This document shows, in pieces, positions 38,766-47,293 of a stretch of 64,000 nt of DNA. Every line of letters starts with the position of its first letter. Within the stretch, counting starts at the first letter, position 1. The position numbers and the translations under genes were made by a program. Below the pieces are notes generated by a model, which saw only the letters and a program-made list of their open reading frames with translations, ran no database searches and was not told the DNA's origin. The stretch is from Paenisporosarcina antarctica (GTDB taxonomy: Bacteria; Bacillota; Bacilli; Bacillales_A; Planococcaceae). Where the stretch lies: assembly GCF_004367585.1 (NCBI RefSeq), contig NZ_CP038015.1:1866001-1930000 (forward strand). The letters are read 5' to 3'.

Positions 38766-39566
38766 TCACATACAGAAAATATGTTTCCCTATTTTTTTAA
38801 TTTGAGGTCTTGTCCAAATCCAATCACTAGTTGCAGTGTCAGGATTAAAATAATAAAGCGCATTTTCTGTAGGGTCCCAACCATTTAACGCATCAAGTAC
38901 GGCTTCTTTTGCACGCTCGTTTGGTGTTAACCATATTTGACCATCAGCAACTGCTGTAAAGGCTAATGGTTGGAAAATAACTGCACTTATCGTGTTTGGA
39001 AACTCAGCATCTTCCAGTCGATTTATTATTACAGCTGCAACAGCAACTTGTCCTTCATACGATTCACCTCGCGCTTCGCCGTAAACCGCATTGGCCATAA
39101 GTTGTAAATCCTGATCGGAATATTTAGATGGTAATTGCGTTTGAACTGATTGTTTTGTTCCTCCTTGATTTGTACCTTTTTTCACTTGTTGCTCCAATGG
39201 AACATTTCCATAATGCGTGAATTGGTTACCTTGATTCAGTTGTTTTCGCACAAATTCTTTATGATAGGTCGACGAATTGACAAGTTTCGTTTTTGTATTC
39301 TGTCCCGCAACTCCATCTATTGGTAAACCGTATTGATCTTGGAAATTACGTAAAGCCCAGTAAGTCCCATATCCAAATTTACCATCTATCTTATTTTTGT
39401 ATAAACCGATATATTGTAATCGAGATTGTAGTTCAATTACATCTTCGCCATACGCACCTAGTTCAATGACTTGACCAGAAAATGCTTCAGATCGATCAGG
39501 AGCGCTAAGTGATAATGTCATCAAACAAATTATGACAAGCCAGATAAACCCTTTATTTTTTCGCAT
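38766..39566 (-). CDS. sleB: Spore cortex-lytic enzyme (sleB)
   Basis: Lytic transglycosylase that degrades spore cortex at germination. A signal peptide (about residues 1-28) is followed by a peptidoglycan-binding domain (LGAYGEDVIELQSRLQYIG). A linker leads to the hydrolase-2 domain with NAVYGEARGESYEGQ, where the glutamate is catalytic, and INRLED. ATG 39566 follows AAAGGAGA, giving 266 residues, shorter than the B. subtilis 305 mainly in the linker. Confidence 0.95.
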   Translation of the reverse strand: MRKNKGFIWLVIICLMTLSLSAPDRSEAFSGQVIELGAYGEDVIELQSRLQYIGLYKNKIDGKFGYGTYWALRNFQDQYGLPIDGVAGQNTKTKLVNSSTYHKEFVRKQLNQGNQFTHYGNVPLEQQVKKGTNQGGTKQSVQTQLPSKYSDQDLQLMANAVYGEARGESYEGQVAVAAVIINRLEDAEFPNTISAVIFQPLAFTAVADGQIWLTPNERAKEAVLDALNGWDPTENALYYFNPDTATSDWIWTRPQIKKIGKHIFCM

Positions 39567-39584
39567 ACACACTCTCCTTTTTAT

Positions 39585-39613
39585 TAGGATGGGAAATCAT
39601 GCGATTTTTATAC
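39585..39613 (-). promoter_or_regulatory. Probable sigma-G promoter of sleB-ypeB
   Basis: On the minus strand GTATA and CATCCTA are 17 bases apart, with the -10 about 20 bases before the sleB start. This resembles the forespore sigma-G consensus, and sleB is a sigma-G gene in B. subtilis. Confidence 0.5.
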
Positions 39614-39645
39614 AAAAAAAAGAAACCAATTTAAAATTGATTTCA
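39612..39645 (-). terminator. Terminator of prsW
   Basis: GAAATCAATTT pairs with AAATTGGTTTC and is followed by eight T residues on the minus strand. It begins at the prsW stop codon and overlaps the sleB -35 region. Confidence 0.85.
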
Positions 39646-40329
39646 CAAAATTTCTCTTATAGTATTACTTTTATTAAAATATTGCAGCGTCAATAAATGT
39701 GCTTGTTTTACTTTCGTTAAACCTAACCACCATAAGAACAACATAAATGGAATCATAAAATATAATGAAATCTTCTCAATTGCTAAGATCCCATTATATA
39801 TCATATGTAAGCCTAGTGGTACAAGTAAGGCGACAAACAGGATTGGTTTTGATGAGCGGCTTACTGCAAATTTTGCACGTCCAAGATAATAACCCATTAC
39901 AACGCCAAAAATGGCATGACTCGAAACAGGCAATAGAGCACGTAAGAATGCCGTATTTAGTCCATATGTAAATAAATATAAAATATTTTCAACCGTTGCA
40001 AATCCCAGAGATACACTTGCCCCATATAGAATTCCATCATAAGGGTTATCAAATTCAACATGTTTATAAATAAGCATAACTAAAATGAGCCACTTAAAAA
40101 ACTCTTCAAGTACACTTGTAAATAGCACATTCCGCAAAAACAATGATTGAATTATATTCTCAAATTCAAACACATGTTGAATAAAGAGGATTGGAAACGT
40201 TAAAATAGCACCATATAGAAATGTGTGAAACAATGTTTTAGATGGCTCTGAAGAAATCTGATTACGCAAATAAAAATAACTAAATAATGCAAGTCCTGGA
40301 GCGATTGCGACAGATAATAATATAATCAT
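39643..40329 (-). CDS. prsW: Membrane protease PrsW (ypdC)
   Basis: Polytopic membrane protease that in B. subtilis makes the first cut in anti-sigma factor RsiW. About six to seven helices in 228 residues. The glutamate-rich motif EEFFKW near residue 71 and the later SHAIFGVVMGYYLG histidine segment match the family. Here the target is not known. It lies next to sleB-ypeB as in B. subtilis. Confidence 0.92.
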   Translation of the reverse strand: MIILLSVAIAPGLALFSYFYLRNQISSEPSKTLFHTFLYGAILTFPILFIQHVFEFENIIQSLFLRNVLFTSVLEEFFKWLILVMLIYKHVEFDNPYDGILYGASVSLGFATVENILYLFTYGLNTAFLRALLPVSSHAIFGVVMGYYLGRAKFAVSRSSKPILFVALLVPLGLHMIYNGILAIEKISLYFMIPFMLFLWWLGLTKVKQAHLLTLQYFNKSNTIREIL

Positions 40330-40405
40330 GTTGCGCTCGCCTCCTTTTTGTAGTTTAATTATATCATTTTCAAGCTAGCTATTGGACATTAGGAGGAACA
40401 TTGAA

Positions 40406-41377
40406 ATGAAAAAAGTTATAGTAATTCATACAGGTGGAACTATTTCGATGCATGTTAACTTTGAGTCAGGAGCGGTCGTACCAGGAGATTCAAATCCCTT
40501 AACTTCAGAAATCGATAAATTGATGGAGTATGCTGATATACATGAAATTGAAGCGTTTAATTATCCTTCCCCTCATATGACACCGACGGAAATGTTAACA
40601 CTGAAAAATATAATCGAACAACAGTTAGCAGAAAAAGAAGTGGCTGGATTTGTGATTACACACGGAACAGATACTTTAGAAGAAACAGCCTACTTCCTTG
40701 ATTTAACAATAAAAAGCAATGTACCCATTATCTTAACTGGTGCCATGCGTTCTTCAAATGAAATTGGAGCAGATGGTGTTTATAATTTGTTATCTGCGGT
40801 TCGTGTAGCAAATTCTCAACATGCAATTGGTAAAGGCGTACTTGTTGTAATGAACGATGAAATACATACAGCACAAAATGTAACGAAAACTTCAACCAGT
40901 AATGTCTCTACATTTCAAAGTCCTCAGTATGGACCTATAGGATTGATTACTAAAACGGCCATTCATTTTCATCATTCACCCATTCGTCATGAAACCTATG
41001 ATGTGAAAGACATTAAAAAGCGAGTGGCATTACTTAAAGTATATGCTGGAATGGATGTAGACTTACTAATGCATGTTGCGAACAATAAATATGATGGGGT
41101 AGTATTGGAAGGATTAGGACAAGGTAATGTTCCGCCGGCTATTGTGCCGGGAATTCAGCAGTTAATGAATCAACATATACCAATTGTATTAGTATCCAGA
41201 TGCTACAACGGCATTGCTCAGCCTGTTTATGGCTATGAAGGCGGAGGGAAAATGTTAGAAGATATGGGTGTTTTATTTGCCCATGGACTTAGTGGTCAAA
41301 AAGCACGTTTAAAATTATTAATTGGTCTATCTGATTCTCGCATGACACATACTCCATCAGCAATATTCGAACATTAG
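40406..41377 (+). CDS. Type I asparaginase
   Basis: Hydrolyses L-asparagine to aspartate and ammonia in the cytoplasm. The first catalytic threonine is in HTGGTISM near residue 12, and the second is in THGTDTLEETAY near residue 85. GAMRSSNEIGADG follows. ATG 40406 lies nine bases after AGGAGG, giving 323 residues. It is a plus-strand gene between prsW and ypdA and shares a terminator with ypdA. It is not at this place in B. subtilis. Confidence 0.93.
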   Translation: MKKVIVIHTGGTISMHVNFESGAVVPGDSNPLTSEIDKLMEYADIHEIEAFNYPSPHMTPTEMLTLKNIIEQQLAEKEVAGFVITHGTDTLEETAYFLDLTIKSNVPIILTGAMRSSNEIGADGVYNLLSAVRVANSQHAIGKGVLVVMNDEIHTAQNVTKTSTSNVSTFQSPQYGPIGLITKTAIHFHHSPIRHETYDVKDIKKRVALLKVYAGMDVDLLMHVANNKYDGVVLEGLGQGNVPPAIVPGIQQLMNQHIPIVLVSRCYNGIAQPVYGYEGGGKMLEDMGVLFAHGLSGQKARLKLLIGLSDSRMTHTPSAIFEH

Positions 41378-41508
41378 AATTGATGTCGGTTTTTTGGATA
41401 GATTGAGAAGGAGGAGTGATTGGCGAACAATTCAAAGTGCGTCTGCATTGTCTTTGATTGCGTCAACCATGTCCTCTTTCGTCACCTTAAAATGTTTTCA
41501 TTATTATA

Positions 41509-41542
41509 GAAAAGCTGTCCCTATTTCACAGCTTTTCTTTTT
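41509..41542. terminator. Bidirectional terminator overlapping the ypdA stop
   Basis: GAAAAGCTGT and ACAGCTTTTC pair over a nine-base loop. Plus side: TTTTT. Minus side: T-poor but with AATAATG. The ypdA stop codon lies in the loop, so the last ypdA codons form one arm. Confidence 0.8.
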
Positions 41543-42494
41543 GTGTAATTGCATTTGCAATTACCTCTCCATGAAATCGACCATTTTCAATAAAGATTTC
41601 ATTTGCATTATTGCCCGCCGCTAGAACACCGGCAATATATAAGTTTTCAACATTGGACTCCATTGTAAGTTCATTTAATAAAGGTCTACCTGAGACGTCA
41701 TCAATTTGAACACCAGTTGTTTTTAAAAAATCATGATCTGGATGATAACCAATCATTGCAAACACAAAATCGTTTTTTAGGGTAGTCACTTCACCATGTT
41801 TGTAAATTCTTACTTCCTCTTGCATTATTTCTTCAACCTGTGATTCAAACATCATAGTAATTTCACCACTTCGAACTAATCCTTCAAATTCAGGTAATAT
41901 CCAAGGTTTTATACTACTTGAATAGCTACTTCCTCTATAAACAACTGTCACTCGTGCACGAGCTTTATGTAATTCTAGAGCCGCATCGATACTAGAGTTT
42001 TTTCCGCCTATTACTACTACATCTGTGTCAAAGTATGGATGACCTTCTTTAAAGTAGTGACTGACTTTCGGTAATTCTTCCCCCGGTATCCCTAATAAAT
42101 TAGGATGATCATAATATCCTGTTGCAATAATAACAATTCTTGCTATATATGTAGTTTTTGAAGTATGAATTTCAAACATATCTTGTTTTTTCTCAACTCG
42201 TTCTACCGTTTCAAATCGGTGAAGTTGTAAATTTTTTATTTTTACAACTTCACGATAATAAACAAGTGCTTGATTACGCTTAGGTTTACGTCCTTCGATA
42301 ATAAAAGGAACTTCCCCGATTGATAGTTTTTCACTTGTACTAAAAAACGTTTGGTGCGTTGGGTAATTGTAAATAGCTTCCACGACGTTACCTTTTTCTA
42401 TAATAATGGGTGAAAGCCCTATATTTTGTAATGATATTGCCGCTGCTAGCCCACAAGGACCTCCACCTACAATAATTGCATCTACTTTTTCCAC
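41526..42494 (-). CDS. ypdA: YpdA family bacillithiol disulfide reductase (bdr)
   Basis: FAD- and NADPH-dependent oxidoreductase that recycles bacillithiol disulfide. GGGPCGLAAA near residue 10 binds FAD, GGKNSSIDAALELH near 163 binds NADPH, and GVLAAGNNANEIFIENGRFHG is the typical C-terminus. 322 residues. With bshA at 6 kb this shows a bacillithiol-based redox buffer. Confidence 0.93.
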   Translation of the reverse strand: MEKVDAIIVGGGPCGLAAAISLQNIGLSPIIIEKGNVVEAIYNYPTHQTFFSTSEKLSIGEVPFIIEGRKPKRNQALVYYREVVKIKNLQLHRFETVERVEKKQDMFEIHTSKTTYIARIVIIATGYYDHPNLLGIPGEELPKVSHYFKEGHPYFDTDVVVIGGKNSSIDAALELHKARARVTVVYRGSSYSSSIKPWILPEFEGLVRSGEITMMFESQVEEIMQEEVRIYKHGEVTTLKNDFVFAMIGYHPDHDFLKTTGVQIDDVSGRPLLNELTMESNVENLYIAGVLAAGNNANEIFIENGRFHGEVIANAITQKEKL

Positions 42495-42514
42495 CAGTTT
42501 ACACTTCCTCTATT

Positions 42515-42543
42515 AAAAAAATCTCCTATCTTAGGATAGGAGA
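42515..42543 (-). terminator. Terminator of the MerR-type gene
   Basis: TCTCCTATC and GATAGGAGA pair over a four-base loop, followed by TTTTTTTA on the minus strand, about 20 bases after the stop. Confidence 0.92.
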
Positions 42544-42561
42544 ACGAAACGACTTATACAA

Positions 42562-43482
42562 CTAATTAGCATATGTTTTTTCTTCTATCCACTTATCCCA
42601 TTCGTTCATGTTAGGACCAATTATGTTTTGTTGATAAATTTTCTTTTTTTCAATTGTCATTGAATCAATAGCAAATCCACCAAGCCCTACCACTAAATTA
42701 GGAAAATCTATCTCTAAGGATTTTGATAATTCGAGAGTTTGTGAAAGATTACTTAACATTGTGCATGACATAAATAAAAATCGAGGTTTTACAGTTTGGA
42801 TTACCACTGATATATCATCATCCTTAATACTGCTTCCCAAATAAATGACTTCATAACCTTTACGTCTCATATACAAAGTGAAGATTAATAAACCTAATTC
42901 ATGCCATTCTCCAGGTCCGCATACAGCAATGACTTTCGGTAAAATCCCATTATGAGGGTAAGCATGCATAACTGCTCCAATTCGAGAACGTAAAATAGAT
43001 GTGGCAAAATGCTCGTGCGCTGTAGTAATTTTTCCATCTTCCCACAATAAACCTACTTGGACTAGTAATGGAGCTAAAATATCAATTAACACTTTATCCA
43101 TCGTAAATATGGTAAAAGACTCATCCATAAAATTTTGAGCGGAACGTTCATCAAAACGAAGAAATGCTTGTAATGTATCTTGTTGAAGTTGAGTAACCCT
43201 ATTATCTTCTTGATGCGATAGCGGATGAGACTCATCTTTATTATCTTGTTCTAATAAGGATACCGCTTGACTAATTGTAAATCCGTCATTTACTTTTTGT
43301 GCCAACCATTTTAGTTTTCGCACATGGTTATCTGAATATAACCGATGCCCTACTTCATTTCGAATTGGCGCAATCATTTGATAACGTCTTTCCCAGGCAC
43401 GAATCGTGCCTGGCAAAATGCCTACCATAGTTGAAACTGCCTTCATGTTATATTTCCCTTTATTATCTATGTTGTTTTGCAT
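42562..43482 (-). CDS. MerR-family regulator with cobalamin-binding domain (CarH/LitR-like)
   Basis: Transcription factor of 306 residues. Residues 13-80 form a MerR winged helix (PGTIRAWERRYQMIAPIRNE). The rest is a helical bundle plus Rossmann B12-binding fold. Trp147 followed nine residues later by Glu157-His158 matches the Wx9EH adenosylcobalamin pocket of CarH. EWHELG at 192-197 is the DxHxxG axial-histidine motif with Glu for Asp and His194 as ligand. Such proteins release DNA in light. The start ATG follows GGAGGT. It stands between ypdA and a phosphoesterase, with no carotenoid genes in the window, so the target is unknown. Confidence 0.88.
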   Translation of the reverse strand: MQNNIDNKGKYNMKAVSTMVGILPGTIRAWERRYQMIAPIRNEVGHRLYSDNHVRKLKWLAQKVNDGFTISQAVSLLEQDNKDESHPLSHQEDNRVTQLQQDTLQAFLRFDERSAQNFMDESFTIFTMDKVLIDILAPLLVQVGLLWEDGKITTAHEHFATSILRSRIGAVMHAYPHNGILPKVIAVCGPGEWHELGLLIFTLYMRRKGYEVIYLGSSIKDDDISVVIQTVKPRFLFMSCTMLSNLSQTLELSKSLEIDFPNLVVGLGGFAIDSMTIEKKKIYQQNIIGPNMNEWDKWIEEKTYAN

Positions 43483-43563
43483 GACTAAACCTCCAAGAAT
43501 TTCACATCTGCTGTGGTATCAGTATAGGAAATTTAGTGAAGATTGTATACGTTTGTGTATGTT

Positions 43564-44340
43564 TTAATGAACATTTGTAGAACTTTTATGTTTAATCGAC
43601 AAGATATGACACTCTGCAGGAGCGCCATATCTTAAGGGGATTAAAGATGTTCCGAATCCATTACTTATAAGCGTGGCTTTATCTAGGTCCTTTATTAAGG
43701 AACCTTTTTGATAAAATCCCCATTTACCTAATCGGATCTGACCACCATGCGTATGTCCAGCCAACAACACATTTAATTTATACTTTTCTTTTACATTACT
43801 GAAGACAAAAGGGGTGTGGGAGACGAAAATTTTCATGTCTTCTTTGGGAACATTATTTAAACTTTTTTCAATATCTGCTAGTCCTGCAGATACATCGTCA
43901 ATTCCAACAATCCACACTCGTTGTTTTTGATTTATTATGCAAATAGCTTGGTTTTCTAATATTGTTCCACCAACATTTTGAATATATTTACGGATATGTT
44001 GTTCTCCAACTTCTCGATCATTGTTGCCCCATACGTAATAGAGAGGTCCAATTTTAGCGAGACGTGTAATATTTTCTTGTATCCGTTTCAAAGGAACTCC
44101 TCTTTCAGCTAAGTCTCCACCAATAATTACTGCATCAATTTCGGAATCGATTTGTCTCATTAATCGATTTGGTATTGTTCGACGATGTATATCGGAAATG
44201 AAAAAGATACGAAAAGGATTTTGGTCAGAAAAATTAGTTAACTGGATGTCTTGACGACGTATATTTATCTCAAATGCTTTCTTTAACATGAAGAGGGACA
44301 TGCTTAAAACTACACCTAAAATGGTTGCTAAATAGCGCAT
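43564..44340 (-). CDS. ypbG: Metallophosphoesterase (ypbG-like)
   Basis: Calcineurin-like phosphoesterase of 258 residues with an N-terminal membrane segment (about 1-18). The metal-binding motifs are in order: DIH near residue 50, GGDLAERG near 75, GNNDRE near 102, SHTPF near 168 and AGHTHGGQ near 188. The closest named relatives are YpbG and YkuE. Substrate unknown; UDP-sugar lipids or cell-wall precursors have been suggested for the family. Confidence 0.85.
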   Translation of the reverse strand: MRYLATILGVVLSMSLFMLKKAFEINIRRQDIQLTNFSDQNPFRIFFISDIHRRTIPNRLMRQIDSEIDAVIIGGDLAERGVPLKRIQENITRLAKIGPLYYVWGNNDREVGEQHIRKYIQNVGGTILENQAICIINQKQRVWIVGIDDVSAGLADIEKSLNNVPKEDMKIFVSHTPFVFSNVKEKYKLNVLLAGHTHGGQIRLGKWGFYQKGSLIKDLDKATLISNGFGTSLIPLRYGAPAECHILSIKHKSSTNVH

Positions 44341-44362
44341 TTCTACACCTCTTTACTAAAAT

Positions 44363-44394
44363 TAAAAAGAGGAGGGTTGCCCCATCCCCTTTTC
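44363..44394 (-). terminator. Terminator of the CBS-ACT gene
   Basis: AAAAGGGGATGGGG pairs with CCCTCCTCTTTT, followed on the minus strand by TTAATTTT. It is just after the CBS-domain gene stop. Confidence 0.75.
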
Positions 44395-44407
44395 TTTTTA
44401 TTTTGAA

Positions 44408-45037
44408 TTAATCTTCTTTTATGTGAAGTACCCGAAATCCAGACCGATCAAGTTCCTTTAGGAATTTTTGAACGTTATCACGTTTCTCGATTTTTAAAAC
44501 GATACGTCGCAGTAACTTGTCTGATTCGTCGAATGTAACCAGTGAAATAACCGATTCATGAAACTTTTGAATAATGTCTCCCACACGAGCAATACGACCT
44601 TCTATTTCTATAGACGTAAACGTAATTCGGACACCAGGTTTATCCATTCCAAAAGCACTTCTAAATTGATTCATGGTGTCGTAGCGAGTCACTAAACCTA
44701 AAAATTGATTTTCTTCTACTACAGCAATAATCGGGAAGTCATTAAGTTGAATTAAGGAATTTTCAAAAACATCTTCAATTGATAAATAAATATCTGCACG
44801 CGTTACTATGTCCATTAAAGAAGCTTTTTTTAAAAAGTCCTCTTTTGTTAATCCGCTATCATAATATGCCTGGTACGCAAGATAGCGATTTAAAATTCCT
44901 TTATACAAGCCGTCTTCTAAAACAGGCAGTGCGTCAATTTGATTTTTCTCTAATAACGCTAGTGCGTCTTGTAAAGACTCTGATGATTGGATCGAAAAAC
45001 ACTTTTCTTTAGATATCATTACACTTTTTGCAAACAT
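44408..45037 (-). CDS. CBS-ACT domain protein (AcuB-like)
   Basis: Soluble protein of 209 residues. A tandem CBS pair covers about residues 10-130 (LLEKNQIDALPVLED and ENQFLGLVTRYDTM), followed by an ACT-like domain from about 140. The CBS-plus-ACT architecture and length match B. subtilis AcuB. CBS pairs bind adenine nucleotides, some c-di-AMP. The ligand and partner are unknown. ATG 45037 follows GGAGTGACAGT. It is not in the acu operon here. Confidence 0.8.
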   Translation of the reverse strand: MFAKSVMISKEKCFSIQSSESLQDALALLEKNQIDALPVLEDGLYKGILNRYLAYQAYYDSGLTKEDFLKKASLMDIVTRADIYLSIEDVFENSLIQLNDFPIIAVVEENQFLGLVTRYDTMNQFRSAFGMDKPGVRITFTSIEIEGRIARVGDIIQKFHESVISLVTFDESDKLLRRIVLKIEKRDNVQKFLKELDRSGFRVLHIKED

Positions 45038-45144
45038 ACTGTCACTCCATTCTATCTTGAATATTACCCTATTGTACAAAAATTCCTTGTATCTTCTTTA
45101 TAGTACCTCATTCTACAAATTTCACTAGTATTATTTCATTAAAT

Positions 45145-45768
45145 TTAAGGAAGGACCAATGCTTGACCAGTAGAAATCGAATTTGAAGTGAGCCCATTTG
45201 CGGATTTAATTTTCTCGACAGCATCAGCTGAATTGTAATAATTCATAGCAATACGATATAGTGTCTCACCAGGTTGCACCACATGCGTTTTTGCAATTTG
45301 AGGTGTCTCTTCTTTAGGCTGTTCTACTGCCGGTGTATCTTCTTTAGGTTGTTCTTCGGATAGCTTTTCTTCTTTAGGTTCTGCTACTTTAGAAGTGTCT
45401 TCTACTACTGGCTCTTCTTCTTTAGGTTCAGTAGTTTCTTCTTGATTTTGTGTATCTTTGTTTTCAGAAGTCGAATCCGACTCAGTGTCTTCTTTGTTTT
45501 GTTCAAATTTAAATTGGCTATTTTCTAAAACAGTTGTTTCATTTGAGTTTGGCTCATAAAAAGCAAAAACATATATTAAAATTGAAACAGGAATTAAAAT
45601 AAAGAAAAAGAACAAAATTGGTAACATTAAATTTGTTTTTTGTTTTGTTTTCTTCGGAGCCACATTATTCGAACGTCTTGAAGTTCGTGTATTTGGCTTT
45701 TCCTCATCATTTATTTGAATTGGTTTTCGATGCTCGTCAATTTTATTTTGATAATCATTTTTATTCAT
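45145..45768 (-). CDS. ypbE: LysM-domain membrane-anchored protein (ypbE)
   Basis: Protein of 207 residues. A cytoplasmic N-terminus is followed by a membrane segment at about 48-70. A low-complexity linker rich in Glu, Pro, Lys and Thr follows, and a C-terminal LysM peptidoglycan-binding domain (HVVQPGETLYRIAMNYY). It presumably anchors to the wall. Position upstream of recQ as in B. subtilis. Confidence 0.87.
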   Translation of the reverse strand: MNKNDYQNKIDEHRKPIQINDEEKPNTRTSRRSNNVAPKKTKQKTNLMLPILFFFFILIPVSILIYVFAFYEPNSNETTVLENSQFKFEQNKEDTESDSTSENKDTQNQEETTEPKEEEPVVEDTSKVAEPKEEKLSEEQPKEDTPAVEQPKEETPQIAKTHVVQPGETLYRIAMNYYNSADAVEKIKSANGLTSNSISTGQALVLP

Positions 45769-45841
45769 TGATATAAACTCCTATTCTACGTATCGTCTTT
45801 ATTTATTATGACGAAATTTGTAGAAAAAGTAAAATAAACTT

Positions 45842-47293
45842 CTATTCAATTCCTTTGAATAATAACGATATTCTTTTTTCCCATGATTGTAACTTCAATT
45901 CGCGTACGTGTTCCTTTGAAGAATCTATTAACTCTTCTATATTCAGTCCACATTTTGAACAACAATTTAGTGGCTTTGAATTCAATTTCTGACCAAAGAA
46001 TTCAACAATTTGTTGTCTGATACAAAGCGAATTCCATAAAATATCTTTCATTTGAAATATTTGTTCCACTTTTTGCTGTTTTAATTGCTGTAAAATCTCA
46101 ATTGTTTCGTTAATTTTTTTTCGAGCCAGCCAAAAAGTTAATATTCGTACATGTGTTTCTGTTAGCAAGCCTTGTGATATTAGTTGGTTGGGGTTTAATC
46201 CTTTTTTTATAGACTCATCAAAAAGTCTAATATGGGATTCATCAGGAAAATCGTTAGTTGTAATGAAAATTGAAAGATCCTCATCATCCTTGGTATAAAA
46301 TAAAATTGCTAGTGAATCTGAACCGTCTCTTCCTGCTCTCCCAACTTCCTGTGCATAATTGGCAACTGATGATGGAATATGATCATGGATGACTTGACGG
46401 ATATCATCTTTATGGACACCCATTCCAAATGCATTTGTTGCACATACCCAATCAATCTCATTGTTCAAAAATTGTTGTTGGACGAACATACGATCAATTT
46501 GATCCATTCCTGCATGATAAGAGGCAATCCTGAATCCTTTGTCACTTAATTTTTGTGCATACACATCTGCTTTTCTTCTAGATTGAGTGTAAATAATCCC
46601 AGGTCCTGAAAAACTTTCAATTTGCTTTAATATTCTCTCGAATTTATTTTCTTGAGAATCTATTTCCACAGCAGCATAGTGAATATTTGGTCTATCTAGT
46701 GATTGTATATGAAGGGTAGGTTGTTGCATGGTCAAGTGAGTACTTATGTCTTCTATTACATGTTTTGTGGCTGTAGCAGTTAAAGCTAAAATTGGTGGTC
46801 GACTAATGTGACTTAACCACTCACCTAAACGTAAATAATCCGGTCTAAAATCATAGCCCCATTGTGAAATACAGTGAGCTTCATCGGCAACAATTAGTGA
46901 AATTGGCATGCTTTGAAGTTTGATTTTCACTTGCTCTTGCATTAACATTTCAGGAGATAAAAAAATGAATTTATACCTTTCTAATTGCTGTAAAAGCGTC
47001 TGTTTTTCATTTGGTGTCAAAAAAGAATTAAAAGCAACTACTCGTTTTTCTCCTAATTTTTTTAATTGTTCCACTTGATCTTGCATCAGAGATAGTAATG
47101 GGGAAATAATGATTACGCAAGATGGCAGTATATATCCTGGCAGTTGATAGCAAAGTGACTTCCCCATTCCTGTAGGTAAGATTGCCACAACGTCTTCTTT
47201 GTTAAGAATACTTTCTATGATTTCTTGTTGTCCTGCTCTAAATGAAGCATAGCCAAATTTCTCAAATAATACTTTATGAAGATTCAATGTCAA
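45842..47293 (-). CDS. recQ: RecQ-family ATP-dependent DNA helicase (recS type)
   Basis: DNA helicase of 483 residues. Walker A is LPTGMGKSLCYQLPG near residue 39, the DEAH box is VADEAHCISQWG near 134, and motif VI reads QEVGRAGRDG near 318. The zinc-binding region is represented by CCSKCG near residue 445. No HRDC domain, as in B. subtilis RecS (ypbC). It overlaps the ypbB end by 20 bases. Involved in DNA repair. Confidence 0.92.
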   Translation of the reverse strand: MTLNLHKVLFEKFGYASFRAGQQEIIESILNKEDVVAILPTGMGKSLCYQLPGYILPSCVIIISPLLSLMQDQVEQLKKLGEKRVVAFNSFLTPNEKQTLLQQLERYKFIFLSPEMLMQEQVKIKLQSMPISLIVADEAHCISQWGYDFRPDYLRLGEWLSHISRPPILALTATATKHVIEDISTHLTMQQPTLHIQSLDRPNIHYAAVEIDSQENKFERILKQIESFSGPGIIYTQSRRKADVYAQKLSDKGFRIASYHAGMDQIDRMFVQQQFLNNEIDWVCATNAFGMGVHKDDIRQVIHDHIPSSVANYAQEVGRAGRDGSDSLAILFYTKDDEDLSIFITTNDFPDESHIRLFDESIKKGLNPNQLISQGLLTETHVRILTFWLARKKINETIEILQQLKQQKVEQIFQMKDILWNSLCIRQQIVEFFGQKLNSKPLNCCSKCGLNIEELIDSSKEHVRELKLQSWEKRISLLFKGIE

